From Aralia elata (lineage: Eukaryota > Streptophyta > Magnoliopsida > Apiales > Araliaceae), in NCBI GenBank assembly GCA_034770075.1, contig JAVJAP010000134.1, positions 248,001 to 312,000 of the forward strand: 64,000 nucleotides of DNA. The letters run 5' to 3'. The notes beneath the pieces are model-generated. The model was not told the DNA's origin, did no database searches, and saw nothing but the letters and a program-made list of their open reading frames with translations. This document shows positions 54,544-64,000 of this stretch, piece after piece; the first letter of the stretch is position 1, and each line of letters begins with the position of its first letter. Both the position numbers and the translations under genes were made by a program.

Positions 54544-57429
54544 TTACAGTGCAGTCTGTGAAAATAAATGTGGGTAGTTATCTCGCATTTTACTCTCGAG
54601 CTCCCACGTAGCTTCCTCGATATTTTGATTTCTCCAGATAACCTTAACTGAAGGTATCTTTTTATTTCGCAAAATTTGTTCTTTCCTATCCACAATTTCA
54701 ATAGGAATTTCTTCATACGATAAATCCTTCTCGATTTGAATGGGCTCATAATCGATAACATGTTTATAATCAGGTTTGTACGGTCGTAACACGGACACAT
54801 GAAACACGTTATGAATATGTTCTAGTTCAGGAGGTAGGGCTACCTCATAGGCTACCTCACCTATCCTTCTCAATATTTGAAATGGCCCAATAAATCTCGG
54901 ACTCAATTTGCCTTTCTTGCCGAAACGTATTTTTCCTTTCCACGGAGATACTTTTAAGAATACGTGACTACCGACTTCGAAATCTTGTAACTTCCTGTGT
55001 TGATCAGCATATTTCTTCTGTCGATCTTGTGACGCTTGTAATCTTCCCCGTATAATTCGAACTACCTCCGCGGTTTGTTGCACTATTTCAGGTCCTAACA
55101 TTTGTCGTTCTCCGACCTCGTCCCAACATAAAGGCGTCCTACATTTTCTTCCATATAGGGCTTCAAATGGTGGCATCCCTATGCTGGCATGGTAACTATT
55201 GTTATATGCAAATTCTACCAAAGGTAATTGATCTTCCCAGCTTCCCTTGAAATCCATGATGCAAGAACGCAACATGTCTTCCAATGTTTGAATGGTTCTC
55301 TCACTCTGACCGTCAGTTTGTGGATGGTATGCTGTACTTAGTCTCAACTGAGTTCCTAAATTTTTCTGGAGACTTGTCCAAAAATTTGAAGTAAATCGTG
55401 GATCTCTGTCTGATACTATAGACACAGGGACTCCATGTCTAGAAATGATTTCATTAATGTAAAGTCTGGCTAATTGGTCTAGACTGAAGTTGATTTTGAT
55501 GGGTAGAAAATGAGCTGATTTGGTAAGACGATCTACAATTACCCAAATGGCATTGTGACCTTTCTGTGTGGTTGGAAGGCCAACTACAAAATCCATGGTA
55601 ATATGCTCCCATTTCCACTCAGGAATTTCTAAGGGTTGTAATAATCCACTTGGTTTCTGATGTTCAGCTTTAACCCTTTGACACGTTAAACATTTGCTTA
55701 CCCATTCCGCTACTTCTCTCTTCATGTTAGACCACCAAAAATGTTGGCTCAGGTCTTTATACATTTTTGTACTCCCTGGATGTACAGCGAATTTAGAATT
55801 ATGGGCTTCATTCAGTATTTCGTCTTTTAACTCTTGTACTGAAGGTACCCAAATTCTATTTTCGTATCTTAGTACTCCATCCTTATCCACCCTAAACTTA
55901 ACATTCTTTTTATGAGTCATTTCTGCCTTATACTTCTGACATTCTGCATCAGTCTCCTGTAATTCTTTGACTTTGTCCAATAAAGTCGAATTACTCTCGA
56001 TGACAAATAACTTCTGGGTAGAGTTAACTGGAACTCTCACCTCAATCTCAAGTTTGTCAAACTCTTTGATCAGTACCTCGTTATTAGTCATCACATTCAA
56101 TTTCTCCTGATTCTTCCTACTTAATGCGTCTGCTACGACGTTGGCTTTCCCTGGATGATATAAGATCTCACAATCAAAATCTTTTATCAACTCTAGCCAT
56201 CTCCTTTGCCTCATATTTAACTCCTTCTGTGTGAAAATATATTTTAGACTCTTGTGATCTGTGTATATTTCACACTTCTCTCCGTACAAGTAATGCCTCC
56301 AAATTTTCAAGGCGAATACTACGGCGGCTAACTCAAGATCATGCGTAGGATACCTCTTCTCATAATCTTTGAGTTGTCTTGATGCATATGCAATCACTTT
56401 CCCATGTTGCATTAACACACATCCTAATCCCTTGTGTGATGCATCACTATAAACAACGAGGCCTCCTGTATCATCGGGTAAAGATAACACTGGTGCCATA
56501 CTTAACCGCTTCTTCAATTCTTGGAAGCTTTCTTCACATTTGTCTGTCCAGACGTATTTCACCGTCTTTCGAGTCAAATTGGTTAGCGGGGTTGCTATCT
56601 TCGAAAAATCTTGTATAAAACGCCGATAATACCCTGCTAAACCGAGAAAACTTCTTACTTCTGTTGGAGTTGTTGGTTGTTCCCAATTTACAACCGCTTC
56701 TATCTTGGCTGGATCTACCGCTATTCCATTCTTGTCAATTACATGACCTAAGAACTGGACTCGTTCCAACCAAAATTCACATTTGGAAAACTTTGCATAA
56801 AGTTGTTCCTTGCGTAATATCTCCAATACGCTTCTTAAGTGTTCAGCATGCTCCTCTTTTGTTCTCGAGTATACTAAAATATCATCGATGAACACTACGA
56901 CAAATTTGTCCAAGCATGGTTTAAACACTCTGTTCATTAAGTCCATGAATGCTGCCGGCGCATTTGTTAATCCAAAAGACATCACAAGAAACTCATAATG
57001 TCCGTAGCGTGTCCTAAACGCTGTCTTCGGCACATCTTCTTTTCTTACCTTTAATTGATGATAACCCGATCGTAGGTCGATCTTTGAAAAGTATTCGGCC
57101 CCTTTCAACTGGTCAAACAGATCATCAATTCGTGGTAAAGGATATTTGTTCTTTATTGTTAACTTATTTAATTCTCTATAATCAATACACAACCTTAATG
57201 TTCCATCCTTCTTCTTTACAAACAACACCGGTGCTCCCCAAGGTGAAACACTTGGTTGTATGTACTTTTTATCTAGGAGTTCCTGTAGCTGTACAAGTAA
57301 CTCTTTCAACTCTACTGGCGCCATTCTGTACGGTGCTTTTGAAACTGGCGCCGTACCAGGTGCTAGATCGATAACAAATTCGATCTCTCTATCCGGAGGT
57401 AAACCGGGTAAGTCATCTGGAAAACACAT
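54544..57429 (-). CDS. Tekay unit 2 pol: RT, RNase H, integrase, chromodomain (961 codons)
   Basis: This is one continuous frame. RT has catalytic Asp118 in FSKIDLRSGYHQ and FIDD at 180-183. RNase H has Asp329 (YSDAS), Glu356 and Asp391 (YTDHKS). Integrase has zinc ligands His543, His550, Cys580 and Cys583 and catalytic Asp613, Asp674 and Glu710 (35 residues between the last two). The chromodomain occupies about 895-955. It is not fused to gag-protease because one extra A (GGAAAAC, near 57420-57424; GGAAAC in unit 1) shifts the frame, so a polyprotein would need a frameshift. The ORF's apparent start at 57429 is an artefact of that shift. All catalytic residues are present. The protein would copy the RNA and insert cDNA into heterochromatin. 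Confidence 0.9.
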   Translation of the reverse strand: MCFPDDLPGLPPDREIEFVIDLAPGTAPVSKAPYRMAPVELKELLVQLQELLDKKYIQPSVSPWGAPVLFVKKKDGTLRLCIDYRELNKLTIKNKYPLPRIDDLFDQLKGAEYFSKIDLRSGYHQLKVRKEDVPKTAFRTRYGHYEFLVMSFGLTNAPAAFMDLMNRVFKPCLDKFVVVFIDDILVYSRTKEEHAEHLRSVLEILRKEQLYAKFSKCEFWLERVQFLGHVIDKNGIAVDPAKIEAVVNWEQPTTPTEVRSFLGLAGYYRRFIQDFSKIATPLTNLTRKTVKYVWTDKCEESFQELKKRLSMAPVLSLPDDTGGLVVYSDASHKGLGCVLMQHGKVIAYASRQLKDYEKRYPTHDLELAAVVFALKIWRHYLYGEKCEIYTDHKSLKYIFTQKELNMRQRRWLELIKDFDCEILYHPGKANVVADALSRKNQEKLNVMTNNEVLIKEFDKLEIEVRVPVNSTQKLFVIESNSTLLDKVKELQETDAECQKYKAEMTHKKNVKFRVDKDGVLRYENRIWVPSVQELKDEILNEAHNSKFAVHPGSTKMYKDLSQHFWWSNMKREVAEWVSKCLTCQRVKAEHQKPSGLLQPLEIPEWKWEHITMDFVVGLPTTQKGHNAIWVIVDRLTKSAHFLPIKINFSLDQLARLYINEIISRHGVPVSIVSDRDPRFTSNFWTSLQKNLGTQLRLSTAYHPQTDGQSERTIQTLEDMLRSCIMDFKGSWEDQLPLVEFAYNNSYHASIGMPPFEALYGRKCRTPLCWDEVGERQMLGPEIVQQTAEVVRIIRGRLQASQDRQKKYADQHRKLQDFEVGSHVFLKVSPWKGKIRFGKKGKLSPRFIGPFQILRRIGEVAYEVALPPELEHIHNVFHVSVLRPYKPDYKHVIDYEPIQIEKDLSYEEIPIEIVDRKEQILRNKKIPSVKVIWRNQNIEEATWELESKMRDNYPHLFSQTAL

Positions 57430-59137
57430 CCGGAAATTCTCTAACTACAGGTATTTGCTCTAGCTTTACTCCTTCTTTTCGAGTATCTACTATATATGCC
57501 AAATAGCCTGTACAACCCTTCCTCAGCAATCTCTCTGCTTGCATTACTGTCAGACAGTGAGATCGTTTAGGTGAACAACCTCCTTTAAACACTACTTTTG
57601 ACTTTGAATCAGTCACTAGATTCACCCGTTTCCGCTGGCAGTCAATTATTGCATTATAATTACCTAGCCAGTCCATGCCTAAGATTATATCAAATTCCCC
57701 TAGTTGTATGGGAATGAGGTTCACAAGGAACTTGTGTCCCTTAATCTCTACGGCACAATTCTTATATATGGTTTTGACGGGAATGATTTCATTGTTTGCG
57801 ATCTCCACATTAAAGGGTATGTCTAAATCTTCGCATGGTATTGACAATATCTTAGCAAAGCTATTAGACACAAATGAACAAGTAGCACCAGAGTCGAACA
57901 ACACATATGCATTTAAAGTGTCGATAGGGATGATACCTGTTACCACGTCTGGTGCAGCAACAGCATCCCTTGTCGACATATTAAACGTTCTTGCGGTTGG
58001 ACGACCTGGACCTCCAGCTCCTGCTACTGTTGGTTTGGGGTTATTGTTTGGGATTTGGTTTCCTCCCCCAGATTGGTTCCTATTCCTCGGGCAATACCTA
58101 GACACATGCCCCGTTGCACCACAAGTATAGCAGGTAACATTCGGGTTACCCTGACGAGTATTATCATTACTCTTTTTGGGACAGTTAGGGGAAAGATGTC
58201 CCTCTTGTCCACAATGGTAACAAGTAATTACCCTATGGCGACACACTCCCTGGTGATTCTTTCCACATGTGGCACAACGTACCACCCTATTATTATTGTT
58301 CTGGTTTCTATTGTTGGTGTTATTGTAATTGTTATTATTGTTGTAATTGTTACCTCTCCTCACAAAGTTTGTAGGAACAGTGGCATCCCACTTCCTTTTG
58401 TTATTGTTAGTACCCCCTGTACTAACTTCTCCTTTCAACTTTCCTCCCTCATTCAAACTTCTCTTTTCCTTATGAAATTTTATTAACGCTTCATTCTCGT
58501 TTTCAGCTATAATAGCTTTCTCGAGAATTTCTGGAAAAGTTCTCACTTGAAATACTGACAATTTGCTACGAATTTGGGGTTTTAATCCATCTTCGTATCT
58601 CCTAGTCTTTCTTGCCTCTGTATCAACCTGGTGTGGGGCAAACCTGGCTAATTCATTGAACTTGGCCGTATACTGGGATACAGTAAGTTCTCCTTGCTTC
58701 AATTCTAAGAATCGTACCTCCATACGATCCTTCATTGATTGGGGAAAATAATTTTCGAAGAATAATTCCTTAAACCTGGTCCAAGGAATTATATCCTCAC
58801 CTGCACGAATTTTTGTATTTTCCCACCAATGATTTGCCTCACCCTTGAGGAAGAAGGTGGCAAAGATCGTCTTTTGATCTTCGCCAACATTAGTTACCCG
58901 GAAAAACTTTTCTATCTCGGTAACCCATGTTTGCGCCTCAATTGGTTCCGCGGTTCCCTTAAATTCCGGTGGTCCAACAAGTTTAAAGTCCTTGAATATT
59001 GTACCCTGTGGATTAACTGGTGTGGGTTGAGGTGGTGGACGATTTTGTAAGGTTTCTAAAAGGATATTTACTAATTGTTGTGTGGGATTTGGCTCGGTGG
59101 TCTCAGTTCGGGCTTGGGCTCTTCGTCCTGATGCCAT
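57413..59137 (-). CDS. Tekay unit 2 gag-protease (575 codons from MASGRRAQ)
   Basis: The start at 59137 is chosen because similarity begins at MASGRR; upstream codons in frame are hydrophobic and not gag-like. Counted from there, the capsid domain is about 40-230, a basic Asn-rich linker about 240-285, CATCGKNHQGVC then CCHC knuckles at 306-319 and 336-349, and the protease DSG triad at 415-417 with ILGMDWLGNY further on. It ends DVFSR at the extra-A frameshift before RT. Gag would form the particle and bind RNA; the protease would process the polyprotein. It is the most complete gag in the window. Confidence 0.9.
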   Translation of the reverse strand: MASGRRAQARTETTEPNPTQQLVNILLETLQNRPPPQPTPVNPQGTIFKDFKLVGPPEFKGTAEPIEAQTWVTEIEKFFRVTNVGEDQKTIFATFFLKGEANHWWENTKIRAGEDIIPWTRFKELFFENYFPQSMKDRMEVRFLELKQGELTVSQYTAKFNELARFAPHQVDTEARKTRRYEDGLKPQIRSKLSVFQVRTFPEILEKAIIAENENEALIKFHKEKRSLNEGGKLKGEVSTGGTNNNKRKWDATVPTNFVRRGNNYNNNNNYNNTNNRNQNNNNRVVRCATCGKNHQGVCRHRVITCYHCGQEGHLSPNCPKKSNDNTRQGNPNVTCYTCGATGHVSRYCPRNRNQSGGGNQIPNNNPKPTVAGAGGPGRPTARTFNMSTRDAVAAPDVVTGIIPIDTLNAYVLFDSGATCSFVSNSFAKILSIPCEDLDIPFNVEIANNEIIPVKTIYKNCAVEIKGHKFLVNLIPIQLGEFDIILGMDWLGNYNAIIDCQRKRVNLVTDSKSKVVFKGGCSPKRSHCLTVMQAERLLRKGCTGYLAYIVDTRKEGVKLEQIPVVREFPDVFSR

Positions 59138-59350
59138 GGTTCTAAAATATAGAAAAGCAAGTATAAATACAAAGATATGCTTACATAGAACTAACACTTT
59201 GATTATATAAACACAACTTGTATATAACATGCAACAGCGATTACATAACCGACTAGTAGTTATACTACTACTAGTTATTACAAGGATTTCCTATTTTACA
59301 ACTCAAAATTTTGATATCGTACTAAGTATAACACATAAACTTAGACACTA

Positions 59351-59926
59351 CTAAACTGCGCTATTACGCATCCCCTTATCAGCATCTCGTATCATGTGAC
59401 CGACTACTGCTCTATCAATCATATATTCTTCCTTCGCCTCTTCCACCGGATACCTAAACACTCGTCGCTCTAGGCCATCAAATGCCGCCTTACTCTTCCT
59501 ATCGGCTCTGTATGCCTGCATCTGTGCCTCCTGTTTCTCCCTCTGTGTGTCCTGAAGGAGTATCCTCAAACGCCGAGTTGTATCTCGCTCATTCTCCAAT
59601 AATCCGGCCACTATGTTTGCACGAGAGTTAGCAGCTTCTAACCCTACTGTTGACTGCTGTACCAATTGAATAACTATCTCTTCGTGTCTTTCGACACTCA
59701 TCATCTGGCCTGCTCCAATATCCTCCTCAGGATCAGGGTCTACTAACTGCCCATCTACCGGGTTCTCTGCCTCCTCTGCCTCTAAGATCTCCTCATCATG
59801 AATAAGCTCCTCCTCCTCTGGGTCTTCATCCTCTAAATCTAGTTCAGGGGTAGCTGGTTCGTAATCAGGCACCTCATCGGGCTCACTGTCGGATAACCAT
59901 CCTATGTGTTGGTTTACTCCAGCCAT
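59351..59926 (-). CDS. Leader ORF of Tekay unit 2 (191 aa)
   Basis: It is identical in length to the ORF at 49773-50348, with two amino-acid changes by eye (Ser to Asn in LLENERD, Glu to Ala in VEEAKEEY). The acidic first half, coiled-coil-like middle and basic end are kept. It has the same position: just after the primer site and before gag. No known domain is recognised. It could be translated from the 5' end of the genomic RNA ahead of gag. Confidence 0.76.
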   Translation of the reverse strand: MAGVNQHIGWLSDSEPDEVPDYEPATPELDLEDEDPEEEELIHDEEILEAEEAENPVDGQLVDPDPEEDIGAGQMMSVERHEEIVIQLVQQSTVGLEAANSRANIVAGLLENERDTTRRLRILLQDTQREKQEAQMQAYRADRKSKAAFDGLERRVFRYPVEEAKEEYMIDRAVVGHMIRDADKGMRNSAV

Positions 59927-60083
59927 CCTACAAAAGAATTTTAATTTATTTAGTATCTATGGGAAACAAATTTACACATAAGATAAAGCTTTTAAGATTA
60001 TTTTATGTATCATTAAATATTTTACGGACTCAAAGACTATATTCTAAGGTATTTCCTAACTACCTTAGAGCTATAATCTACAT

Positions 60084-60094
60084 CTCTGATACCA
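60084..60094 (-). other. Primer-binding site for tRNA-iMet, Tekay unit 2
   Basis: CTCTGATACCA on the plus strand lies three bases before LTR T3, identical to unit 1. Confidence 0.9.
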
Positions 60095-60097
60095 ACC

Positions 60098-63000
60098 TGT
60101 GACGCCCCCAAATCTCTACACTCCCCTGTAGCAGATCTGGTGCTCACGTGGAACTATACAACTATAAATATTCAATAAAATATGACTTCTAGTTATCCAA
60201 GGTTCACAGTATCCCATAACAGGTACTAGTTCCGGCCAGAACGTTGTCTGTGTTTGGATACCCTCACTTAGATATATAGATTCATACCTTATGAATATCT
60301 CTTTCATATCAATATTCCCTATCTATCTGACATTCACAGTATTAATGATAAGATTGTCCATATAGGACTCTCAACATCATTTAGATACCCTCATTCAGAT
60401 GTATAGTTCATATAGACATTGTATTTAACTTAGTACAACTATTAAAAATTTAAAGATCAGAGTATAACGCATTCTATAATATAAAGGATCATAATATATT
60501 ACATCATATTTTGTTCGGTTACAACATTCGTTATACTAAGTTATTACACAACAAGTCTTCGAAAGACTTAAAGTATACAACAACAGAAATAAAACTTAAT
60601 AAGCATGGCTTTTCCCCTTATCAGTCCCGGACGTGCCAGGGATATCACTTACAGCTGCAAAAGAAGATATGCGCAAGAATGAGCCACAAATGCTCAGCAA
60701 GTTCATATAAAAATGTAAACACCATGTGTTTGATTTGAAAGATGTCAATGATGTATAATTGATACTGAGGGTTCTGTACCGGAACCATATATTTCAAATT
60801 TGTTCTGTCAGTCTTCAATGACTTAGAACCTCATTGAGTTCGGATATCTGGTAGGTGATCAGCCTCACCAATATCCTAGGAGTATGCATATCATCCTACC
60901 ACATTTTTGGTCAATTTAAGTTAATTGCCAATATTGGTCAATTCATTGAATTGCCAATTTAAACCTTATCTGAAGGTTTGTCGGACCACCTTCCATCTAC
61001 GGTGTCCCTATTACTCAGTATAGATGTCGTACCAAAACAATTTGGTTTGACTCAACAATTTTAAGCTCAAACAATCAATAAATGATTTCATTTCTTAAGT
61101 TATGCTGAACAAGTAGCAATAACTTCACAATAATTGATAGCAAGACATAAATGAATTGCTTAATATAAATTGAGAAAAAGTTAGGACACTTGCCTTAGCG
61201 TAGCTCACTATAATTTAATTCAATCGGTCAACGCACGTAGTCTACGTATACCAAATAATAAGCGTTAGCACGTATATAAACATGTATCACGCTAATCTAA
61301 ACAAGTTTCATTAAGGTTCGACGTTGATTCGGTATCTCGGTCGCATCCTTAATGGCTAAACACATAGATTGTTCGATAAAACTTCATTTGGAAGTCTAAT
61401 TATTAGTCTAAATAATTTAATTATTATTTCTAAACATTTTTTAGAAGCTTGGTATTATTTTTAAATAATTTTCAGAAGCTTGGAAGTAGTTTTTAAATAA
61501 TTTTACAAGCTTAGGAAATATTTTTAAATGATTTAATTATCATTTAGAATAATTTTAAAACATTTAATATGTTATTTAAATAATTTATTTATCATTTAGA
61601 ATATTTTTAGATATTTAAAATATTATTTAAATGATTTATTTATCATTTATAATATTTTTAGAAAGATAGAATATTATTTTAAATGATTTATTTTATCATT
61701 AATAATATTTTTAGACTTTTACTTTATCATTAAAATAATTTATTTATTACTTATAATAATTTTCAAAACTTAATTTAATATTTAAATGATTTAATTATCA
61801 TTTAAAATAATTTTTAAATACTTAATATATTATTTAAATGATTTATTTATCATTAATAATATTTAAATATTTAATATTTTATTTAATTATTATATATTAT
61901 AATTTTATTTACCTTAATATCATTTTTAAATAATTAATATAATTATTTAATAATTTAATATCATTTTTAAATAATTAAAACAATTATTAAATGATTTTTC
62001 ATAATTATTAATTATTATTTAATTAAATTAAATAATAATTCAGAATATATAAAAATATTAAAAATAATTTTTTTTATAATTAAAAATGAATTTTCGGATT
62101 TATTTATTAATTATTAATAATTATTTAATATTTATTTATTATTTTATAATTTATTTAATTAATTTTTATTTAATTTTATTTAAAATCCGTCGCTAAAGGG
62201 CTTTAGCGACGGTATGCTTGATTCCTTAGTTTACTGGGTTTGCTATGCATTTCGTCGCTAAAGTTGTTCTGCAATGAAGAACAGTTGGACATGGACCAAC
62301 TGGGACTTTTTGACCTCAAATTAATCCCAACTGGTTTGATGTTTGTGTTTGATTTTTGTTTGTTTGTTATAGCCAACATGGCAGTGTACAACGACATATC
62401 AAATTTCATCTCAAATTATATCATATCATGCTCTAAATTTGATGGTCAAACCACCGGGTTCAAACTGTTCTTGAGTTTCTGGGTTACCCAGAAACTCAAG
62501 CAGTCATAACGGTCAACGCCTTTTGACCATTAATAACTTTGATTCTGTGTTTTCTAAATGTGTTTTGATGATTCAAGATTGTAGTTTACATACCAAATAA
62601 CATGTTTAAAACAAGAAACAACATATTAAATATCATCTAGGTCATTTCTGGGTTGATCAAAAAGTCTGACATTAAAACTGTCAGACATTCATACGATTTC
62701 TGGGTTACCCAGAAATCAGTCTTTCATGGTCGGTCAATGGGTTTTGACCATTAATAACTTTCATCCTAGAGATAATTTAACCATGCTACAAGTCGGGCCT
62801 TAAAGCTAACATGGCATAGTACTGATTCAAACTTTAAAACACATCAAACAAACATTTTTAAGCCGATCAAAAGCTCTGACAAAATAGCTTGTCAGACTGT
62901 TCTTGACTGCCAAGAACAGTTTGCTATTTTGGCTTGATTTTCATACCTAGATGTTATGTAAACATGTTTTGACCGCCCAGATCACTTATTAACACATTAA

Positions 63001-64000
63001 CAAGTATTCCTAAACATCTAAAACACAAAAATTTTCCAGGCTTGAAGATCAAACATAAATTAGGGTTTTGTGCACCTTTTTCTTCAAATTTTGATTTCTG
63101 GCTTCTGATTCTGAGCTTGTGATTGCTAGGGTTTGTTTAGGCTGGTTATGAGAGTGTATAGGCTTTGAAATTTCGTGCTTAGCTGACCAGCATCTCATTC
63201 TATTTATAGGATGGGAAATTAGGGTTTCCTAAACTAATTTCCAAACTTTGCTCCCAAAAATATCTAACTTCTGAACTTGTGCTGCTTGTAATCTGGTGTG
63301 ACTCACCTACTTAAGCTAGATATTTATAAATATCTGATTTGGTGTTCCTATCTTCTTTTAATTGGTTTAAAAATTTGATTTTTGATTTATTTACTTACTA
63401 ATTAAATTTGATTTTTGTTAATCATGATTAGGATGTTAATTTAGGATTAGTAATATCCTAATTATGTTTATATAACATAATTATGGTTTTAGATTTCATA
63501 AATTAGGGTTATTAAACCAAATTAGGGTTTTAGGGTTTTTAATCCTACAATTAGGGTTTCAATCTTTCGTTTAGGGTTTAATTTAATCTTAATGATTCAT
63601 AATTAATATTATGATTCATTATTTAAATCTTAATTATATTAATTAAGATTATTGTACAATACTTAAGGTTTTAATTGATCAATTCGAACAATTATCACCA
63701 ATTAGGGTTTTCAAATTAGGGTTTCTATTTTAGTTTATCATTTCAAACCCTATTTAACTTATTTTAGAATTTTATCAATTAATATAATATTATATTAATG
63801 TTGAAGCACGACAAAGCACTTTGTCAAATCCAAGTACGACACAGCAGCTTACAAAAATAATTTACCGAAACGCTTCTCGGTGAATTTGCCGGAAGCACGA
63901 CAAATCATTTTGTCCGATTAAGCACGACACAGCTACTTGGCGAAAAATTTTTATTTGACCTAATTGTTTAATAAAATACACAATCACATAATACCAAGTC
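60098..64000 (-). repeat. Tekay LTR T3 (cut by window edge after 3,903 bp)
   Basis: It matches T2 closely to the end of the window; about 90 bp are missing, judging from T2. It carries the AT block (61400-62186), palindromes (62187-62919), TATA (63199-63209) and ACGACA elements (from about 63803). Whether another unit follows cannot be seen. Confidence 0.92.
62187..62919 (-). repeat. Palindrome cluster in LTR T3
   Basis: CCGTCGCTAAAG arms (62187-62212), TTGAGTTTCTGGGT 14-bp arms (62471-62499) and CTGTTCTTG arms (62897-62919) are intact. The GAAGAAC palindrome has one mismatch here (GTTCTGCA). Confidence 0.85.

Larger units (their letters stand above)
40938..64000 (-). mobile_element. Tandem Ty3/gypsy chromovirus array (Tekay/Del-like): three LTRs, two internal domains
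   Basis: LTR T1 (40938-44928), internal domain 1 (44929-50519), LTR T2 (50520-54508), internal domain 2 (54509-60097) and LTR T3 (60098 to the window end) are continuous. The period is 9,578-9,582 bp and adjacent units share an LTR. A C-terminal chromodomain, 4-kb LTRs, CX2C-GKxHxGxC plus two CCHC knuckles in gag and tRNA-iMet priming support a Tekay/Del-type chromovirus (lineage by recall). T2 and T3 resemble each other more than either resembles T1. Confidence 0.9.

Noticed and set aside
54544..57429. Centromeric (CRM) chromovirus
   Set aside because: The chromodomain is of the ordinary type and LTRs are 4 kb; nothing points to a CR motif. Tekay/Del fits better.

Overview
This window is plant nuclear heterochromatin made entirely of LTR retrotransposons. 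The evidence is Ty1/copia, Ty3/gypsy Athila-type, Ty3/gypsy chromovirus (Tekay/Del-like) and Tat/Ogre-like sequences, primer-binding sites for initiator tRNA-Met and tRNA-Asp, and no recognisable host gene. Almost all coding is on the minus strand. The species cannot be named from the sequence.

Layout. 1-15838 is a tandem Ty1/copia array (LTR-internal-LTR-internal-LTR, period about 7.27 kb) with 1.84-kb LTRs and heavily decayed gag-pol. It sits in the 3' noncoding region of Athila element A (15839-27213), whose gag is also split by a 2,087-bp solo LTR of Tat/Ogre type (22898-24984, target duplication GCTGG). The 5' LTR of A abuts the 3' noncoding region of a second Athila element, B (27214-37213). 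B in turn interrupts a Tekay-like LTR 'X' whose first 0.9 kb is inverted (37214-40937). From 40938 to the window end lies a second tandem array, this time of a chromovirus with 4-kb LTRs (period about 9.58 kb). Its two internal domains keep long gag and pol reading frames and a conserved extra leader ORF upstream of gag.

The most interesting signal is one no standard feature type names. Short GC-rich hairpins with a common stem (RGCGC...GCGCY) and an element-specific loop occur in clusters in the copia leader, in three places in Athila A (pol-ORF3 spacer, gag-protease coding linker, LTR), in two places in Athila B (spacer, LTR) and in LTR X. They come as pairs whose start-to-start distance is 32-33 bp nearly every time, and the pairs repeat every 69-78 bp (spacings such as 33,41,32,42,32,41,33). 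The loop sequence changes between elements but the geometry does not. I know of no description of such paired-hairpin units in plant retrotransposons, and I could not search.

How the parts work together. The copia elements look non-autonomous: near-identical LTRs, but shared inactivating lesions including loss of a catalytic RT aspartate. Athila A and B are dead, through stops, frameshifts and a nested insertion. The chromovirus copies are nearly intact, each broken by one or two small indels at different places. Both tandem arrays extend past the window edges, so copy numbers are minima. The nesting order inferred is X (oldest), then B, then A, then solo LTR and copia array, with the chromovirus array inserted separately beside X.
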